Below, one piece after another: positions 56,301 to 64,000 of a stretch of DNA of 64,000 bases. The notes below the pieces were generated by a model. That model did no database searches. It worked only from the letters and a program-made list of their open reading frames with translations, and was not told the origin of the DNA. Position numbers and translations under genes: made by a program. Source of the DNA: Pteria penguin. Lineage: Eukaryota > Mollusca > Bivalvia > Pterioida > Pteriidae. The stretch spans positions 372,001 to 436,000 of the forward strand of contig CM068588.1 of the NCBI GenBank assembly GCA_035048485.1, given 5' to 3'. Positions within the stretch are counted from its first letter, which is position 1. Every line of letters begins with the position of its first letter.

Positions 56301-59300
56301 ATGTGAACTTGGATTTCAAATCCACGTCTACTTGCTTATATCTTATAACAATGTGTGCACATGTAGAAGGACTTAAATGCATGTAAGAAGACCAGGACAA
56401 TTAGAATGATAATAAGATATTTAAAATCAAATAAAATACTTGTTGAGGAATAAATTTTAAGAACACAGATGCAATTTTCCATCATTAAATACAATCAATT
56501 CTATCTTTATCTTAAAATTCTAATAATGATGATTATTATAATAAAAACAGAATACATGTAAAATAATTAATTCTAAAAAATGATAATAATGTTAACTCTA
56601 CACACCCCCCCCCCATCACCACCAAAAAAACTTCCCAGAAAGAAGTGTGTTGCTGACAATGAGTCTTGTTTCCTATTTATCCAAACTGCATTTTCATGTA
56701 AATTGAAATCTTATTAAACATTGAAGTATTACTTTTGATTATTCCAAATTCCTTTCTCAGTCTCTTGAATTTTATATTATCAAGATCTGACTGTATATGT
56801 GTTTTCATTTAACTTGTATAGCTCTCATAATTAGTTGATGATATTAGATTAAGAAGCTGACAGTTCGAATCAAACCCATATCATCTCTACTTCCTGCCCT
56901 TCATTTCAATGTAAATAATACAATGTAACAGAACCCTCACTATTTTAGATGGATCGATCTGATGCATACGGCAAAACCCATTAAGCTATAATACTAAGCA
57001 GGTGCTAGAACTATATAGGTGTAACAACCTTGGTGACACATCATGGGAATACACCAATCCATTTTTGTTGAAAGTCAAGTGCTTTAACGCAAAATTCGAC
57101 TGTGATGACGTCACACTAGGTTGGACAACTCAGACATTTGATTATGACATCAAAAGCATAACAATCGAAAGTAATCTAAACATCGCTTTCTATGCTGTAA
57201 AGTGAATCAGAGTATTTCTAAAACTCTCGGATGTCTACCTTGGAGTACACTACGCCTATGAGCCATCCCATCTGCCGTGCCAAATCCATGTATTTCAAAT
57301 TTAGGACATCTCTGGCTCTCGACAATTCTTCCATCACTTCCGTTTGTTCTGGTGGACAGAGTTTGATTTTTGACTCTGTATCGTGTAATGCCGTCACAAA
57401 CTCTTTCAGACTCTCTCGGATAGTACACATCTAAAACAAATTTCATGATAAAAATATTACGTAATTTTAAAAATACTGAAAAGAAGACTTAAATATGCTA
57501 AAGAATATCCAAATGTTCAGTATACAAAATAATTATACGACAGAATGAAATACACTGAAAATGAAATATGTCACACTAGAGGTCAGGAAAAGATTATGAT
57601 ATATGTAGCCTTATTTGGCCGACTTCCCAGTTTGCATTCATTCGCTAAAAATATACACAACAGAAAATGAACACATTCTTTACAAAACCACAAAAGTCAA
57701 CGACTTCATAATCCGTACACAGCATCCATATGACAAGCCGTAACACGTTTTTCCATATGGAAGGCTCTGTTATGATATTAAGTCCAATCTGAAAGTCAAT
57801 TTTGTAATTAATCATATTGGAAAAGTTTATATAAACAAAATGTGTTTGTGAAACACTAATGCCCTAGATGGCAACAAGATCAAATGATAAATGGTTTTGC
57901 CACAGACAGGCATAGACTATATATCCCATATCTCTGATTCAGTTCAAAATTTCCATCAATCACTGAGAACATGAACACAATTCAAATATTACATAAATGA
58001 CAAAGGGATGAAAAAACAGTCAATTCCACCACTATATATCTGAGCAAATTTATGAGTTGAAGGTTTCAAGCTTGACAGTGATATATGAAGAAATCTTACC
58101 TTGGAAAGCTGGGTATGTGATGAGAGATGGTATAAAAGTAGGACCAGATCCAAGAGACTCATCAGGGAATTCCCACTGGGCATCTCTAATGGCGGATAGC
58201 CAGCTGAAACATAATTACCCGGTATATGTATGCAAATATATCTAATAAAACACAGGCCATAATACCTAATACGAAAGAAATCATCAATTCATTTACATTA
58301 ACTGAAAATCAGTAATATTTAGTTATATTATCATATTCAAAATCAGATAACTTCAAATATTTCTTTTGGTCTCGCCTCATTAATGAGAGTAAGTTGCAGT
58401 TAAATCCTTTTTTCCCAAGTTCTTTGATACTCAAAATACTTTTTAACAATCATGACCTTTTCAGAACCTTTTAGACATAATGGCCCTATCTGAGGTTTGA
58501 ACCTTGATCATTTGCATTGTAAGCCAATCCCCAATCACCAAGTAAAGTCTGCTCCTTTTCTCTACTTAACTTCCTCTAAAATTCCATCTATCTTACTTAC
58601 CCCCAGTTTTATTTGTTGTCATGATTTTCAAAACTCCACCATCTTGTGTCAGCTTCAACCCTTGTGCTTTATTGACCTCACCTTCATCAGAGAAATAAAA
58701 TGTACAAAATAAAAAATTTGAAGATACTGTTAAAGAGACAATAAAAAATTTAATTCCAGGTAAGATGTACATTATATTATCACCGAAGGAAATTTTGTCA
58801 TTTATCTAATGCATATTACAAAGATGGTTGATCACAAGTATTATGGAAGGGAATATCCATCAAAGGTCTATGTATCTTGCTTTTATTCCTATTCAACTTG
58901 CTCATTTACTCTTTAACACATTTACAATTGAATGTTACTTAAGTGCATCTTTATCCATGCTCATCATTTTGTATGACATTCATACTTTTTAGATGATGAA
59001 TCACATTCTTATCCATGCATATCTGTACATCTTACTTGTGCATTGATAACACTATTCCACCAAATTATATCTGAATTTACCTCAAGTGCTGAAGCAAATT
59101 AAACATATCATGAAGTGTAATCAACTCAGATGACTACAAGTAACAGGAATGAAATATCACATTATGATATCAAACAGTGTTTTTTTTACTTTTGTCAAAG
59201 GTGCCTGTACATTTTCATTGGGGAATTTATTGTCCCATTTGCATAATGCTAAATGATCAATATTTGGAAAAAATTTACACAAATTTTGGGAAAAATTTAT

Positions 59301-62300
59301 GAAATTTCCATCGCAAAGGGTCCTTGATTTGAAGAAAAAAAAACACTGTCAGATGGTGCTGTGTTCGTTACAATTGCTAATTGAATCGGTATGCTAGTAA
59401 GGAGACTTGACAAATACTTACTTCCCAGAATTCTGTTGAGATGAGATAAAAGCCCTCCACATCTCTGAAGTTCCATAGAATCATACGAATCTGACCAAAA
59501 CTCATGGATTGGGATGTAAGCCTCTAAATTAAAAAAAAAACAGAGAGAAATTAATCAGTATAATGTTCATAAAATAAAGACTCAAACAAAAAAACTAAAC
59601 TACAGGGTTAAGGAGATAATTTTGTTTTTGAATTAATACAGTTTACAAGTTGATTTTCAATTCCTATTTGACACAAAATACAGCACTGTAACATTGTCCT
59701 GACCATTTTTATATCATTAATTCATGAAAAGGTGATGATATGACAGGCAGGGTGAGTGTGAATTCTCATGGACTATACAGACTGATGAACCAGATGGCAA
59801 AACTCTACCCTAGTTCATTTGAAGTCCCTCTCAAAGGGCTTTTTTGAGTTTGGTATCATTTTTGTAACAAACAGAATGATGACGAGACAGGAACTTGAAC
59901 CCGAAGCCTGTATTTCAATCTTACTACCAAGGCAAATGACTTGTATCACCACAACTGTACTTATTGAAGGACACAAATACTGCTGTATGTGAATCTACAT
60001 CCTGTATTAGCATTTATTTTAGCACAATCAAGTTTTATCACAGAATGCTAAAACCTGCAGCAAATCTTGTTTGTTTGATTTTTGTCTTTTGCAATCCATA
60101 GCAGTGAGAGATGTTACAAGTACAAACATCTATCATGAAACTGGACCTCTGATTTTACTGTCTTGCCCAAAACACAGGACATTATCAAGCCACCAATGAA
60201 ACTTGACCTCTGATTTTACTGTCTTGCCCAAAACACAGGACACTATCAAGCCACCAATGAAACTGGACCTCTGATTTTACTGTCTTGCCCAAAACACAGG
60301 ACATTATCGAGCCACCAATGAAAGTCAAAGAGGTGACCTCTCTGCAACACTGACTGAGCTATGCCAACAAGGGTAAAACGAGATTTGTTAAACATAAACA
60401 TAGTCATAATTATCATGATTTGAGTCTGTACCTCTTCTTTAATTTTTTATGCATTTATATCAGTGTAGTAATAAACAAGAGGCCCAAGTGGGCCTATATC
60501 GCTCACCTGAGCACAAAGTGCATATTTACAAACAAGCAAGAAATTCTGTGCAGGGGTTCTGGAGAGGAAGATGAAAATGTGTCAATCAAACAGAGCCAAT
60601 GGTGGCCGTCTTGAATTACGGATCGGCATGAAAAACCTATACTTGGTAGAGGACCTTGAGTAATTACTTTCTATGCAGTTTGGTGAAATTTTGTGCAGTG
60701 GTTCTGGAGAAGAAGTTGAAAATGTGTCAACCAATCAGAGTCAATGGCGGCCATCTTGGATCACGGATCGGCATAAAAAACACCAAACTTGGTTGAGGAC
60801 CTTGAGCACTTACTTTCTATGCAGTTTGATGAATTTCTGTGCAGTGGTTCTGGAGAAGAAGTCGAAAATGTGTCAACCAATCAGAGTCAATGGCGGCCAT
60901 CTTGGATCACGGATCGGCATAAAAAACAAAACTGTGGTAGAGGACCTTGAGTACTTACTTTCCATAAAGTTTGATGAAATTCTATGCAGCTGTTCTGGAA
61001 AAGAAGTCGAAAATGTGTCAACCCATCAGAGTCAATGGCGGTTATCTTGGATCACGGATTGGCATAAAAAACACAAACTTGGTAGAGGACCTTGAGTACT
61101 TACTTCCTATGAGGTTTGATGAAATTCTGTGCAGCCGATCTGGAGAAGAAGTTGAAAATGTTTCAACCAATCAGAGCCAATGGCGGCCATCTTGGATCAC
61201 GGACTGGCATAAAAAACACAAACTTGGTAGAAGACTTTGAGTACTTACTTTCTATGAAGTTTGGTGAAATTCTGTGCAGCAGTTCTGGAGAAGAAGTCAA
61301 AAATGTGTCAACCAATCAGAGCCAATGGCGGCCATCTTGGATCCCGGATCGACATAAAAAACACAAACTTCGTAGAGGACTTTGGGTACTTACTTCCTAT
61401 GAAGTTTGGTGAAATTCTGTGCAGCAGTTCTGGAGGAGAAGTCGAAAATGTGTCAACCAATCAGAGCCAATGGCGGCCATCTTGGATCACGGATCGGCAT
61501 AAAAAACACAAACTTGGTAGAGGACTTTGAGTACTTACTTCCTATGAAGTTTGGTGAAATTCTGTGCAGCAGTTCTGGAGAAGAAGTCGAAAATGTGTCA
61601 ACCAATCAGAGCTAATGGCGGCCATCTTGGACTACGGATCGGCAAAAAAAACACAAACTTGGTAGAGGACCTTGAGTACCGGTACTTACTTCCTATGAAG
61701 CTTGGTGAAATTCTGTGCAGCAGTTCTGGAGGAGAAGTCGAAAATGTGTCAACCAATCAGAGCCAATGGCGGCCATCTTGGATCAAGGATCGGCATAAAA
61801 AACACAAACTTGGTAGAGGATCTTAAGTACTTACTTCCTATGAAGTTTGGTGAAATCCTGTGCAGCAGTTCTGGAGAAGAAGTCGAAAATGTGTCAACCA
61901 ATCAGAGCCAATGGCGGCCATCTTGGATCACGGATCGGCATAAAAAACACAAACTTTGTAGAGGACCTTGAGTACTTACTTCCTATGGCGTTTGGTAAAT
62001 TCTGTGCAGCGGTTCTGGAGAAGAAGTCGAAAATGTAGAAAAGTTAACGACGGACGACGGACGCTGCACTATGACAATAGCTCACTTGAGCTACGCTCAG
62101 GTGAGCTAAAAAGTACAAACGTGACAGCACTAACCCAGCTACAATAAGACCCACACCTATATAAGTACCAGCACAGTACAGGAATTTAGTTCTAGCAAGA
62201 ATGTTCTGGAGCTAACATGTAATTGAAGGGTTAAAAAAGAAAAAATGAATTCAAACATTAATGCCCCCGGCGGCAACAAAATCCAAAAAGTTTTTAGTCT

Positions 62301-63237
62301 GAAGGTCACTGTCAAAGTCAAAAGGTCATCAACATTGGTGTCATTTGAAAGGGCTTCATTAGTTGAGTACGCATGTGAAATATAAAGTTTCTATCCATCA
62401 CGGTTCAAAAGTTATGGCCAAGGTTATAGTTGACAACTGACAGACAGACAGACAGCACAAAAACAATATGCCCCAAATCTATTGATCCAGGGACATTGAA
62501 AATGAAAGCAAATTGATTTCTAAACTTTTCATTATAGTATTCAAGCACTATTTGACCAAAATGAGAATATCACACACAGTGTTACTACACACCTGAGCTG
62601 AAGACAAATCTCTCTGGATCTTCTCTTTGGAAGTCATCCCAGTAATATCTAATGGCTCGAACAAGACGGTGGAAGAAACTAAGTGGACAAGTAGTTACCT
62701 GAGTTATCTGGAAAACAAGTGTACAATATGATATTAATTATGTAAGACAATTAACAGCTTCTTGCAATATCTTTTGTTCTGGGGCTCTCAGATATACTGC
62801 CAGAGAAAATAATATGCGATGTTTATTTAGTACATTACTGGAAGATGTATATGCACTGGGTACAACATCTGGCCGATATGAAAGTTGAAGCGACACTAAC
62901 TGTGCATCTCTCTGCTACTTGTTAGCATCTATGGACTTTTAGTGTGCCTCCGAGTCAGTCCATGACAACTAAGTAAACTCAAAATTTTCCATTAGAATTT
63001 ATAAAATGTAACCTATACGTAAATCAGTCAGAATATTTGCTTTATTTCACAACTTTAGCCAGGTATTTCAATATATAATTACAATAACTTGATACTTAAA
63101 ATTTGCTTTATTTCACAACTTTAGCCAGGTATTTCAATATATAATTACAATAACTTGATACTTACTCTTCCTAAACGGACATTATTTTTTAGGTATATCC
63201 TAAATTTTTCACAAAATATAGCCCTCGACGTCTTTCC
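41165..63237 (-). CDS. E3 ubiquitin-protein ligase RNF123 (KPC1), 17 C-terminal exons
   Basis: Exons on the minus strand, 5' to 3': 63237-63166, 62698-62593, 59523-59422, 58203-58100, 57430-57239, 56010-55833, 55262-55188, 53958-53871, 51614-51527, 50680-50587, 48913-48774, 47210-47019, 46504-46344, 45456-45302, 44574-44483, 42286-42201, 41315-41165. They sum to 2076 nt, 691 codons plus TGA, with every junction in phase. Order and sequence follow vertebrate RNF123 from about its middle to the end: [80 protein letters not shown] and a full C3HC4 RING. In vertebrates RNF123 with UBAC1 ubiquitinates p27Kip1 in the cytoplasm and processes NF-kB p105. The N-terminal SPRY half and promoter lie beyond the right edge. 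Confidence 0.95.
41526..41690 (-). mobile_element. tRNA-derived SINE (copy A)
   Basis: Minus strand has GGCCTAGTGGATAAGATGC (A-box region) and GATCCTGGGTTCGACTCCCA (B box), then a body shared with the next copy: GTGACACGGGACCTCGGTTT on the plus strand. It lies just downstream of the last RNF123 intron acceptor, inside the last intron. Not a functional tRNA: the tail is SINE-like. Confidence 0.75.
41700..41885 (-). mobile_element. tRNA-derived SINE (copy B)
   Basis: Body phrase AGTGACATGGGACCTCGGTTTTTG and a tRNA-like head with GGAGTCAAACTCGAGATCTC and GAGAATCTCATCCCCTGAGC (plus strand). Adjacent to copy A in the same orientation and more diverged. Confidence 0.65.
42201..42286 (-). CDS. RNF123 exon 16 (visible), RING first half
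   Basis: 86 nt; acceptor CTCTTAG, donor GCAA|GTAAGT (phase 2). Encodes [20 protein letters not shown] then SPCGHHSC, i.e. C-x2-C, C-x-H-x2-C. With exon 17 all eight C3HC4 ligands are present. Confidence 0.95.
42306..43735. repeat. 1.4-kb minisatellite
   Basis: About 35 units of roughly 40 bases, alternating CAATGTCAAATACACTGCT and ATGACAAATATACCAGTA, with higher-order variation (inserted ACTGCT, TTTGATG versus ACAATG). It starts about 20 bases upstream of the acceptor of the RING exon. Confidence 0.95.
43866..43925. repeat. ATCGATTAATC palindrome cluster
   Basis: AATAATCAATTAATCGAAAA ... CGATTGATTAATCGATTTTA; self-complementary AT-rich stretch. Confidence 0.7.
44070..44230 (-). mobile_element. 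SINE-like repeat, diverged
   Basis: AAAGCAGTGAGGAATCTTTTA and GGGGCTCAAACCCAGGACCT parallel the bodies and tRNA-like heads at 41526-41885. Confidence 0.5.
44483..44574 (-). CDS. RNF123 exon 15 (visible)
   Basis: 92 nt; acceptor TTATTAG, donor GAG|GTAAGT. Encodes (Y)[18 protein letters not shown] then [12 protein letters not shown], an acidic/helical segment before the RING. Confidence 0.9.
44640..44960. other. Intronic, possibly repeat-derived
   Basis: Contains CCTTAACCTTTGGCTTTTTGAC and CAGACACATGCACCTACA, phrases that resemble bivalve repeats, but no second copy was found in the window. Confidence 0.3.
45302..45456 (-). CDS. RNF123 exon 14 (visible)
   Basis: 155 nt; acceptor TATCTAG, donor AACT|GTAAGT. 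Encodes [20 protein letters not shown] then [10 protein letters not shown] and a Lys/Ser-rich stretch ending KPFSFLN. It aligns with the vertebrate LLADPCFQLRSICYLL segment. Confidence 0.92.
45868..46136. repeat. 39-bp minisatellite
   Basis: About six and a half units: GACATGACATATTCATGAATTACTTTCTTAGCTCTGCTT. Period 39 keeps a minus-strand frame open ([13 protein letters not shown] repeated); intronic, not a gene. Confidence 0.93.
46344..46504 (-). CDS. RNF123 exon 13 (visible)
   Basis: 161 nt; acceptor ATTCTTCAG, donor CAAG|GTAACT (phase 2). Encodes [16 protein letters not shown], then [18 protein letters not shown] and [10 protein letters not shown], close to vertebrate LLNQVLNRVTAERNLF. 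Confidence 0.95.
46545..46794. repeat. 30-bp near-perfect minisatellite
   Basis: Eight units of ACACCAAATAGCATAAGCTTATGACCATAA with only a handful of differences. Period 30 leaves two minus-strand frames open ([10 protein letters not shown] repeated). It begins 40 bases upstream of exon 13. Confidence 0.96.
47019..47210 (-). CDS. RNF123 exon 12 (visible)
   Basis: 192 nt, phase 0 at both ends; acceptor TTTTGAAG, donor CAG|GTATGT. Encodes [20 protein letters not shown] then [20 protein letters not shown] and DILLGRLIQ. Confidence 0.95.
47355..47590. repeat. 46-bp minisatellite
   Basis: Five units of CTTTTTTCTGGAAATACTTAAATAAAACAAAAACTTGTCAGAATTA, in the intron upstream of exon 12. Confidence 0.93.
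48774..48913 (-). CDS. RNF123 exon 11 (visible), GC donor
   Basis: 140 nt; acceptor TGTTACAG. Encodes (K)[31 protein letters not shown] and SEFVGMMQE. The frame and vertebrate homology (MIQE|IQQ) put the donor at GAG|GCATGT, a GC-AG intron; using the nearby GT would shift the frame. Confidence 0.92.
48955..49735. repeat. 42-bp minisatellite
   Basis: About 18 units of GATACCAAGTGGTAGTCAATATTATATATAAACTAGAGGTAA with substitutions and short indels. Confidence 0.95.
49736..50586. other. RNF123 intron, weak repeat
   Basis: GAGATCCCTTGACAGATG-like phrases recur three times at 50100-50225. A CAGACTTGGTCCAATGGTTT piece near 50410 looks SINE-like but lacks a clear B box. Confidence 0.35.
50587..50680 (-). 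CDS. RNF123 exon 10 (visible)
   Basis: 94 nt; acceptor ATTTTACAG, donor CAGA|GTACGT. Encodes [20 protein letters not shown] then [11 protein letters not shown]; vertebrate counterpart GCGFGYRYTRLPHLL. Confidence 0.95.
51527..51614 (-). CDS. RNF123 exon 9 (visible)
   Basis: 88 nt; acceptor ATTACAG, donor AAG|GTAAAG. Encodes [20 protein letters not shown] then NWILVRIWK. Confidence 0.95.
51655..52080. repeat. About 120-bp tandem repeat, three units
   Basis: Units begin near 51735, 51860 and 51977 with TTATTTGTATGGTCAATAGACC and contain ACCTCACCATGATATGCAGA and CAGGGGCAGACAACTCACC. The third unit is diverged. Confidence 0.9.
52334..52516. mobile_element. MITE with 34-bp perfect and about 60-bp overall inverted repeats
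   Basis: Ends TACAGAGTTACTTCCCATTT / AAATGGGAAGTAACTCTGTA; 183 bases, flanked by TTA on both sides (52331-52333 and 52517-52519). A TTA duplication fits a PIF/Harbinger-type MITE; if the outer TA is counted as target instead, a TA-duplicating family is possible. Confidence 0.85.
52600..53480. other. RNF123 intron
   Basis: Mostly unassigned. A diverged TACTATTGGTCAGTTATTGG ... CTTCAGTGATTAAAGTCAAC unit near 52930-52982 is an outlying copy of the exon-derived repeat at 53680-53958. Confidence 0.4.
53680..53958. repeat. Exon-derived minisatellite, about 63-bp period
   Basis: Four units with CATTGGTCAGATAGCTGTTC, CAGTATCTTAAGTGAT and AACATATGTAACAAGTCTTA. The rightmost unit is part of RNF123 exon 8 and its donor. 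Units to the left are intronic copies with progressive divergence. Confidence 0.88.
53871..53958 (-). CDS. RNF123 exon 8 (visible)
   Basis: 88 nt; acceptor CTTTGTAG, donor AATG|GTAAGA (phase 2). Encodes (D)[18 protein letters not shown] then [10 protein letters not shown], matching vertebrate DIRDSLMQALASYVCYPHS. Confidence 0.93.
54059..55010. repeat. About 280-bp tandem repeat, three and a half units
   Basis: Units start near 54095, 54370, 54650 and 54912 with AAAATGTTGATGCCATGCGG and GGACAGACGGA-type runs. They contain AATACATGTATGCAAGTGGT, GGTCAAGGTCACTAAATTTT and AAGAAACCAAGCTAAACGCA. Intronic; the 60-72 codon frames inside are repeat artefacts. Confidence 0.94.
55188..55262 (-). CDS. 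RNF123 exon 7 (visible)
   Basis: 75 nt; acceptor ATTTCAG, donor TCAG|GTATGT. Encodes (G)[18 protein letters not shown] then ARMVNS. Confidence 0.93.
55833..56010 (-). CDS. RNF123 exon 6 (visible)
   Basis: 178 nt; acceptor ATTGCAG, donor GAAG|GTAATC (phase 1). Encodes [18 protein letters not shown], then [20 protein letters not shown] and [10 protein letters not shown]. Confidence 0.95.
56011..57238. other. RNF123 intron, nothing recognised
   Basis: AT-rich with a C-run near 56606. The open frame at 57002-57205 has no features. Confidence 0.4.
57239..57430 (-). CDS. RNF123 exon 5 (visible)
   Basis: 192 nt, phase 0 at both ends; acceptor GTTTTAG, donor AAG|GTAGAC. Encodes [20 protein letters not shown], then [20 protein letters not shown] and [11 protein letters not shown]. 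The opening ATG is internal, not a start. Confidence 0.94.
58100..58203 (-). CDS. RNF123 exon 4 (visible)
   Basis: 104 nt; acceptor GTTTCAG, donor AAG|GTAAGA. Encodes [20 protein letters not shown] then [14 protein letters not shown], matching vertebrate ENSLLEVLDGAVMMYNLSVHQQ. Confidence 0.92.
58204..59421. other. RNF123 intron between exons 3 and 4
   Basis: No exon found for the variable linker that vertebrate RNF123 has at this place. AT-rich, with no repeats noticed. Confidence 0.45.
59422..59523 (-). CDS. RNF123 exon 3 (visible)
   Basis: 102 nt; acceptor AATTTAG, donor GGGAA|GTAAGT (phase 1). Encodes (E)[15 protein letters not shown] then [18 protein letters not shown]. Confidence 0.94.
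60095..60340. repeat. 62-bp tandem repeat in SINE-like sequence
   Basis: Three units of CTGGACCTCTGATTTTACTG / TCTTGCCCAAAACACAGGAC / ATTATCAAGCCACCAATGAA. The phrase GACCTCTGATTTTACTG resembles the SINE body at 41570, so the array probably arose inside a SINE. Confidence 0.85.
60474..62111 (+). mobile_element. Hairpin-ended element with about ten 145-bp units
   Basis: Left end AACAAGAGGCCCAAGTGGGC with TATATCGCTCACCTGAGC. The core has about ten units of 145 bp (TATGAAGTTTGGTGAAATTC, GAAGAAGTCGAAAATGTGTC, CAATGGCGGCCATCTTGGAT, GGCATAAAAAACACAAACTT). The right end has GACGGACGACGGACGCTGCA and a near-perfect hairpin (62079-62107). Because 145 is not a multiple of three, frames rotate unit by unit and give many overlapping open frames; none is a gene. 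Non-autonomous Helitron-like architecture. Confidence 0.9.
62079..62107 (+). other. 3' terminal hairpin of the element
   Basis: AGCTCACTTGAGC - TAC - GCTCAGGTGAGCT-type stem, with the GCTCACCTGAGC sequence also present near the element's left end. Confidence 0.85.
62260..62470 (+). repeat. Repeat with GACAGACAGACAG end
   Basis: TGCCCCCGGCGGCAACAAAA ... AAAGTTATGGCCAAGGTTAT ... CTGACAGACAGACAGACAGC. Of a style common to bivalve interspersed repeats; similar endings occur near 48655 and 54100. Confidence 0.5.
62593..62698 (-). CDS. RNF123 exon 2 (visible)
   Basis: 106 nt; acceptor ATAACTCAG, donor TCAG|GTGTGT (phase 1). Encodes [20 protein letters not shown] then [15 protein letters not shown]. 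Confidence 0.94.
63050..63165. repeat. Short tandem duplication, about 63 bp
   Basis: TGCTTTATTTCACAACTTTAGCC ... AATTACAATAACTTGATACTTA occurs twice in succession immediately downstream of the donor of exon 1. Confidence 0.9.
63166..63237 (-). CDS. RNF123 exon 1 (visible; more lie beyond the right edge)
   Basis: 72 nt, phase 0 at both ends; acceptor ATTTTCAG, donor AGA|GTAAGT. Encodes [20 protein letters not shown] then RLGR, aligning with vertebrate ASRYIFLTKFRKFLQEN. Confidence 0.92.
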
Positions 63238-63414
63238 CTGAAAATGGAGATGTATAAGAAAAAATCTTATAGAATCTGACCAATGTTTGTATAATTCAAA
63301 GTTAACCTCTCCTTATGGATTTATACATGTATAGGTAAGCATGGCGAGCCAGCAGAAGATGCTCATATTCACATCACCTTGATACTTTCTGGTCACACTG
63401 CCTTGCAGTAAAGA

Positions 63415-63586
63415 TGGTTGGTTGGTTGATTGGTGTTTTACGTCGCTTTCAACAATATTTCAGTTATATTGCGACATGGAAGCAGGAGGTTACCAACCCC
63501 TTAAACATAGTGGCGCAACCCGGGAATCGAATCCGGATCGTCGGTGCCACAAGCCAAGCACTTAACCACTACACCACGCCTGCCCC
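63415..63586 (-). mobile_element. tRNA-derived SINE with 11-bp target duplication
   Basis: Minus strand: GTGGTGTAGTGGTTAAGTGC (A-box region) and GGATTCGATTCCCGG (B box), then a body ending in GGTTGGTTGGTTGATTGG-type repeats on the plus strand. TGCAGTAAAGA flanks it at 63404-63414 and 63587-63597. Confidence 0.9.
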
Positions 63587-63676
63587 TGCAGTAAAGAGGG
63601 CTTATATATAATCCTTAAGAAGTTAGTGTTACAAAATATTTTGATTCATTTGTAAATTTAAAGTTTTGTCATGAGT

Positions 63677-63990
63677 ACTTCCAATCTTATTGAAACCCGA
63701 CTTGTACTTCATTCCTCTACACTACTCTCCATGTACAAGATCTTACAACTGCCGATTCGAGGTCATCTCAGGATGACCTTTCAGTACAGCCAATCAGAAT
63801 TTGAGTTCAAGATCTTTCGGTATTGTTTGTATGTAATATAACACCGAAAGATCTCTAACTCCAATTCTGATTGGCTGTTCTGAAAGGTCATCCTGAGATG
63901 ACCTCGAATTGGCAGTTGTAATATCTTGTACATGGAGAGTATCGTAGAGGAGCAAAATACAAGTCGCGTTTTAATAAGATTGGAGCACTT
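63677..63990. mobile_element. Long foldback palindrome
   Basis: Two arms of about 145 bases (left CTTCCAATCTTATTGAAAC ... AAGATCTTTCGGT; right ACCGAAAGATCT ... TTAATAAGATTGGAG) around a loop of about 20 bases near 63822-63842. High identity, including GGTCATCTCAGGATGACCTTTC in both. No ORF of note; probably a foldback MITE in an RNF123 intron. Confidence 0.88.
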
Positions 63991-64000
63991 CACCAATGTT

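Noticed and set aside
57218..57446. Extra frames overlapping RNF123 exon 5 on both strands, and an internal ATG start at 57430
   Set aside because: Shadows of the exon. The ATG follows an acceptor and joins exon 4 in phase, so it is internal.
60673..62038. Series of overlapping 60-140 codon frames with [21 protein letters not shown] peptides
   Set aside because: They are rotations of the 145-bp repeat through three frames; this is a mobile-element array.

Overview
The window looks like nuclear DNA of an invertebrate, most likely a bivalve mollusc. It is AT-rich, has long introns with GT-AG splice sites, and carries interspersed repeats of the kind common in bivalve genomes: elements ending in a hairpin with central tandem arrays, tRNA-derived SINEs, and reverse-transcriptase (RT) pseudogenes. 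The species cannot be named from sequence alone. There is no bacterial, viral or organellar gene content.

Three real genes can be assembled. (1) On the minus strand at 7424-8431 is a complete two-exon gene for a 73-residue secreted Gly/Arg/His/Tyr-rich peptide, with its own TATA box. A decayed sister copy (pseudogene) lies at 1739-2450 in a duplicated block. (2) On the plus strand at 18489-33969 are six exons of a betaine--homocysteine S-methyltransferase-like gene (BHMT family). They are 347 codons in one continuous phase to a stop; only the short 5' coding exon is missing. (3) On the minus strand at 63237-41165 are seventeen exons of RNF123/KPC1, an E3 ubiquitin ligase. They are 691 codons plus stop with every splice phase consistent and a complete C-terminal C3HC4 RING. 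The N-terminal half, including the SPRY domain, lies beyond the right edge. BHMT and RNF123 are convergent, with about 7 kb of repeat-rich DNA between their stop codons.

Layout. 1-18 kb: the peptide gene pair set in repeats, a nearly full-length RT pseudogene (10072-12178, minus), RT fragments on both strands, and an inverted structure (13580-16968) made of two 5'-truncated RT copies facing each other. 18.5-34 kb: BHMT. Its 10.5-kb second visible intron holds a 4.35-kb TA-flanked inverted-repeat element (20358-24711), two unrecognised ORF remnants and RT tail repeats. 34.5-37.6 kb: two related hairpin-ended elements. One carries about nine tandem units rich in nuclear-receptor-type half sites; the other has inserted into a minisatellite. 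37.6-41.1 kb: no gene seen, a pair of inverted-repeat elements. 41-64 kb: RNF123, with at least nine separate minisatellite arrays in its introns, one of which duplicates the 3' end of an exon together with its splice donor.

Nothing suggests the genes form a pathway. Metabolism (methionine salvage from betaine), ubiquitin signalling and a secreted peptide are neighbours by position only. The most novel items are the secreted peptide, the exon-derived minisatellite, the half-site array, and the inverted RT structure.
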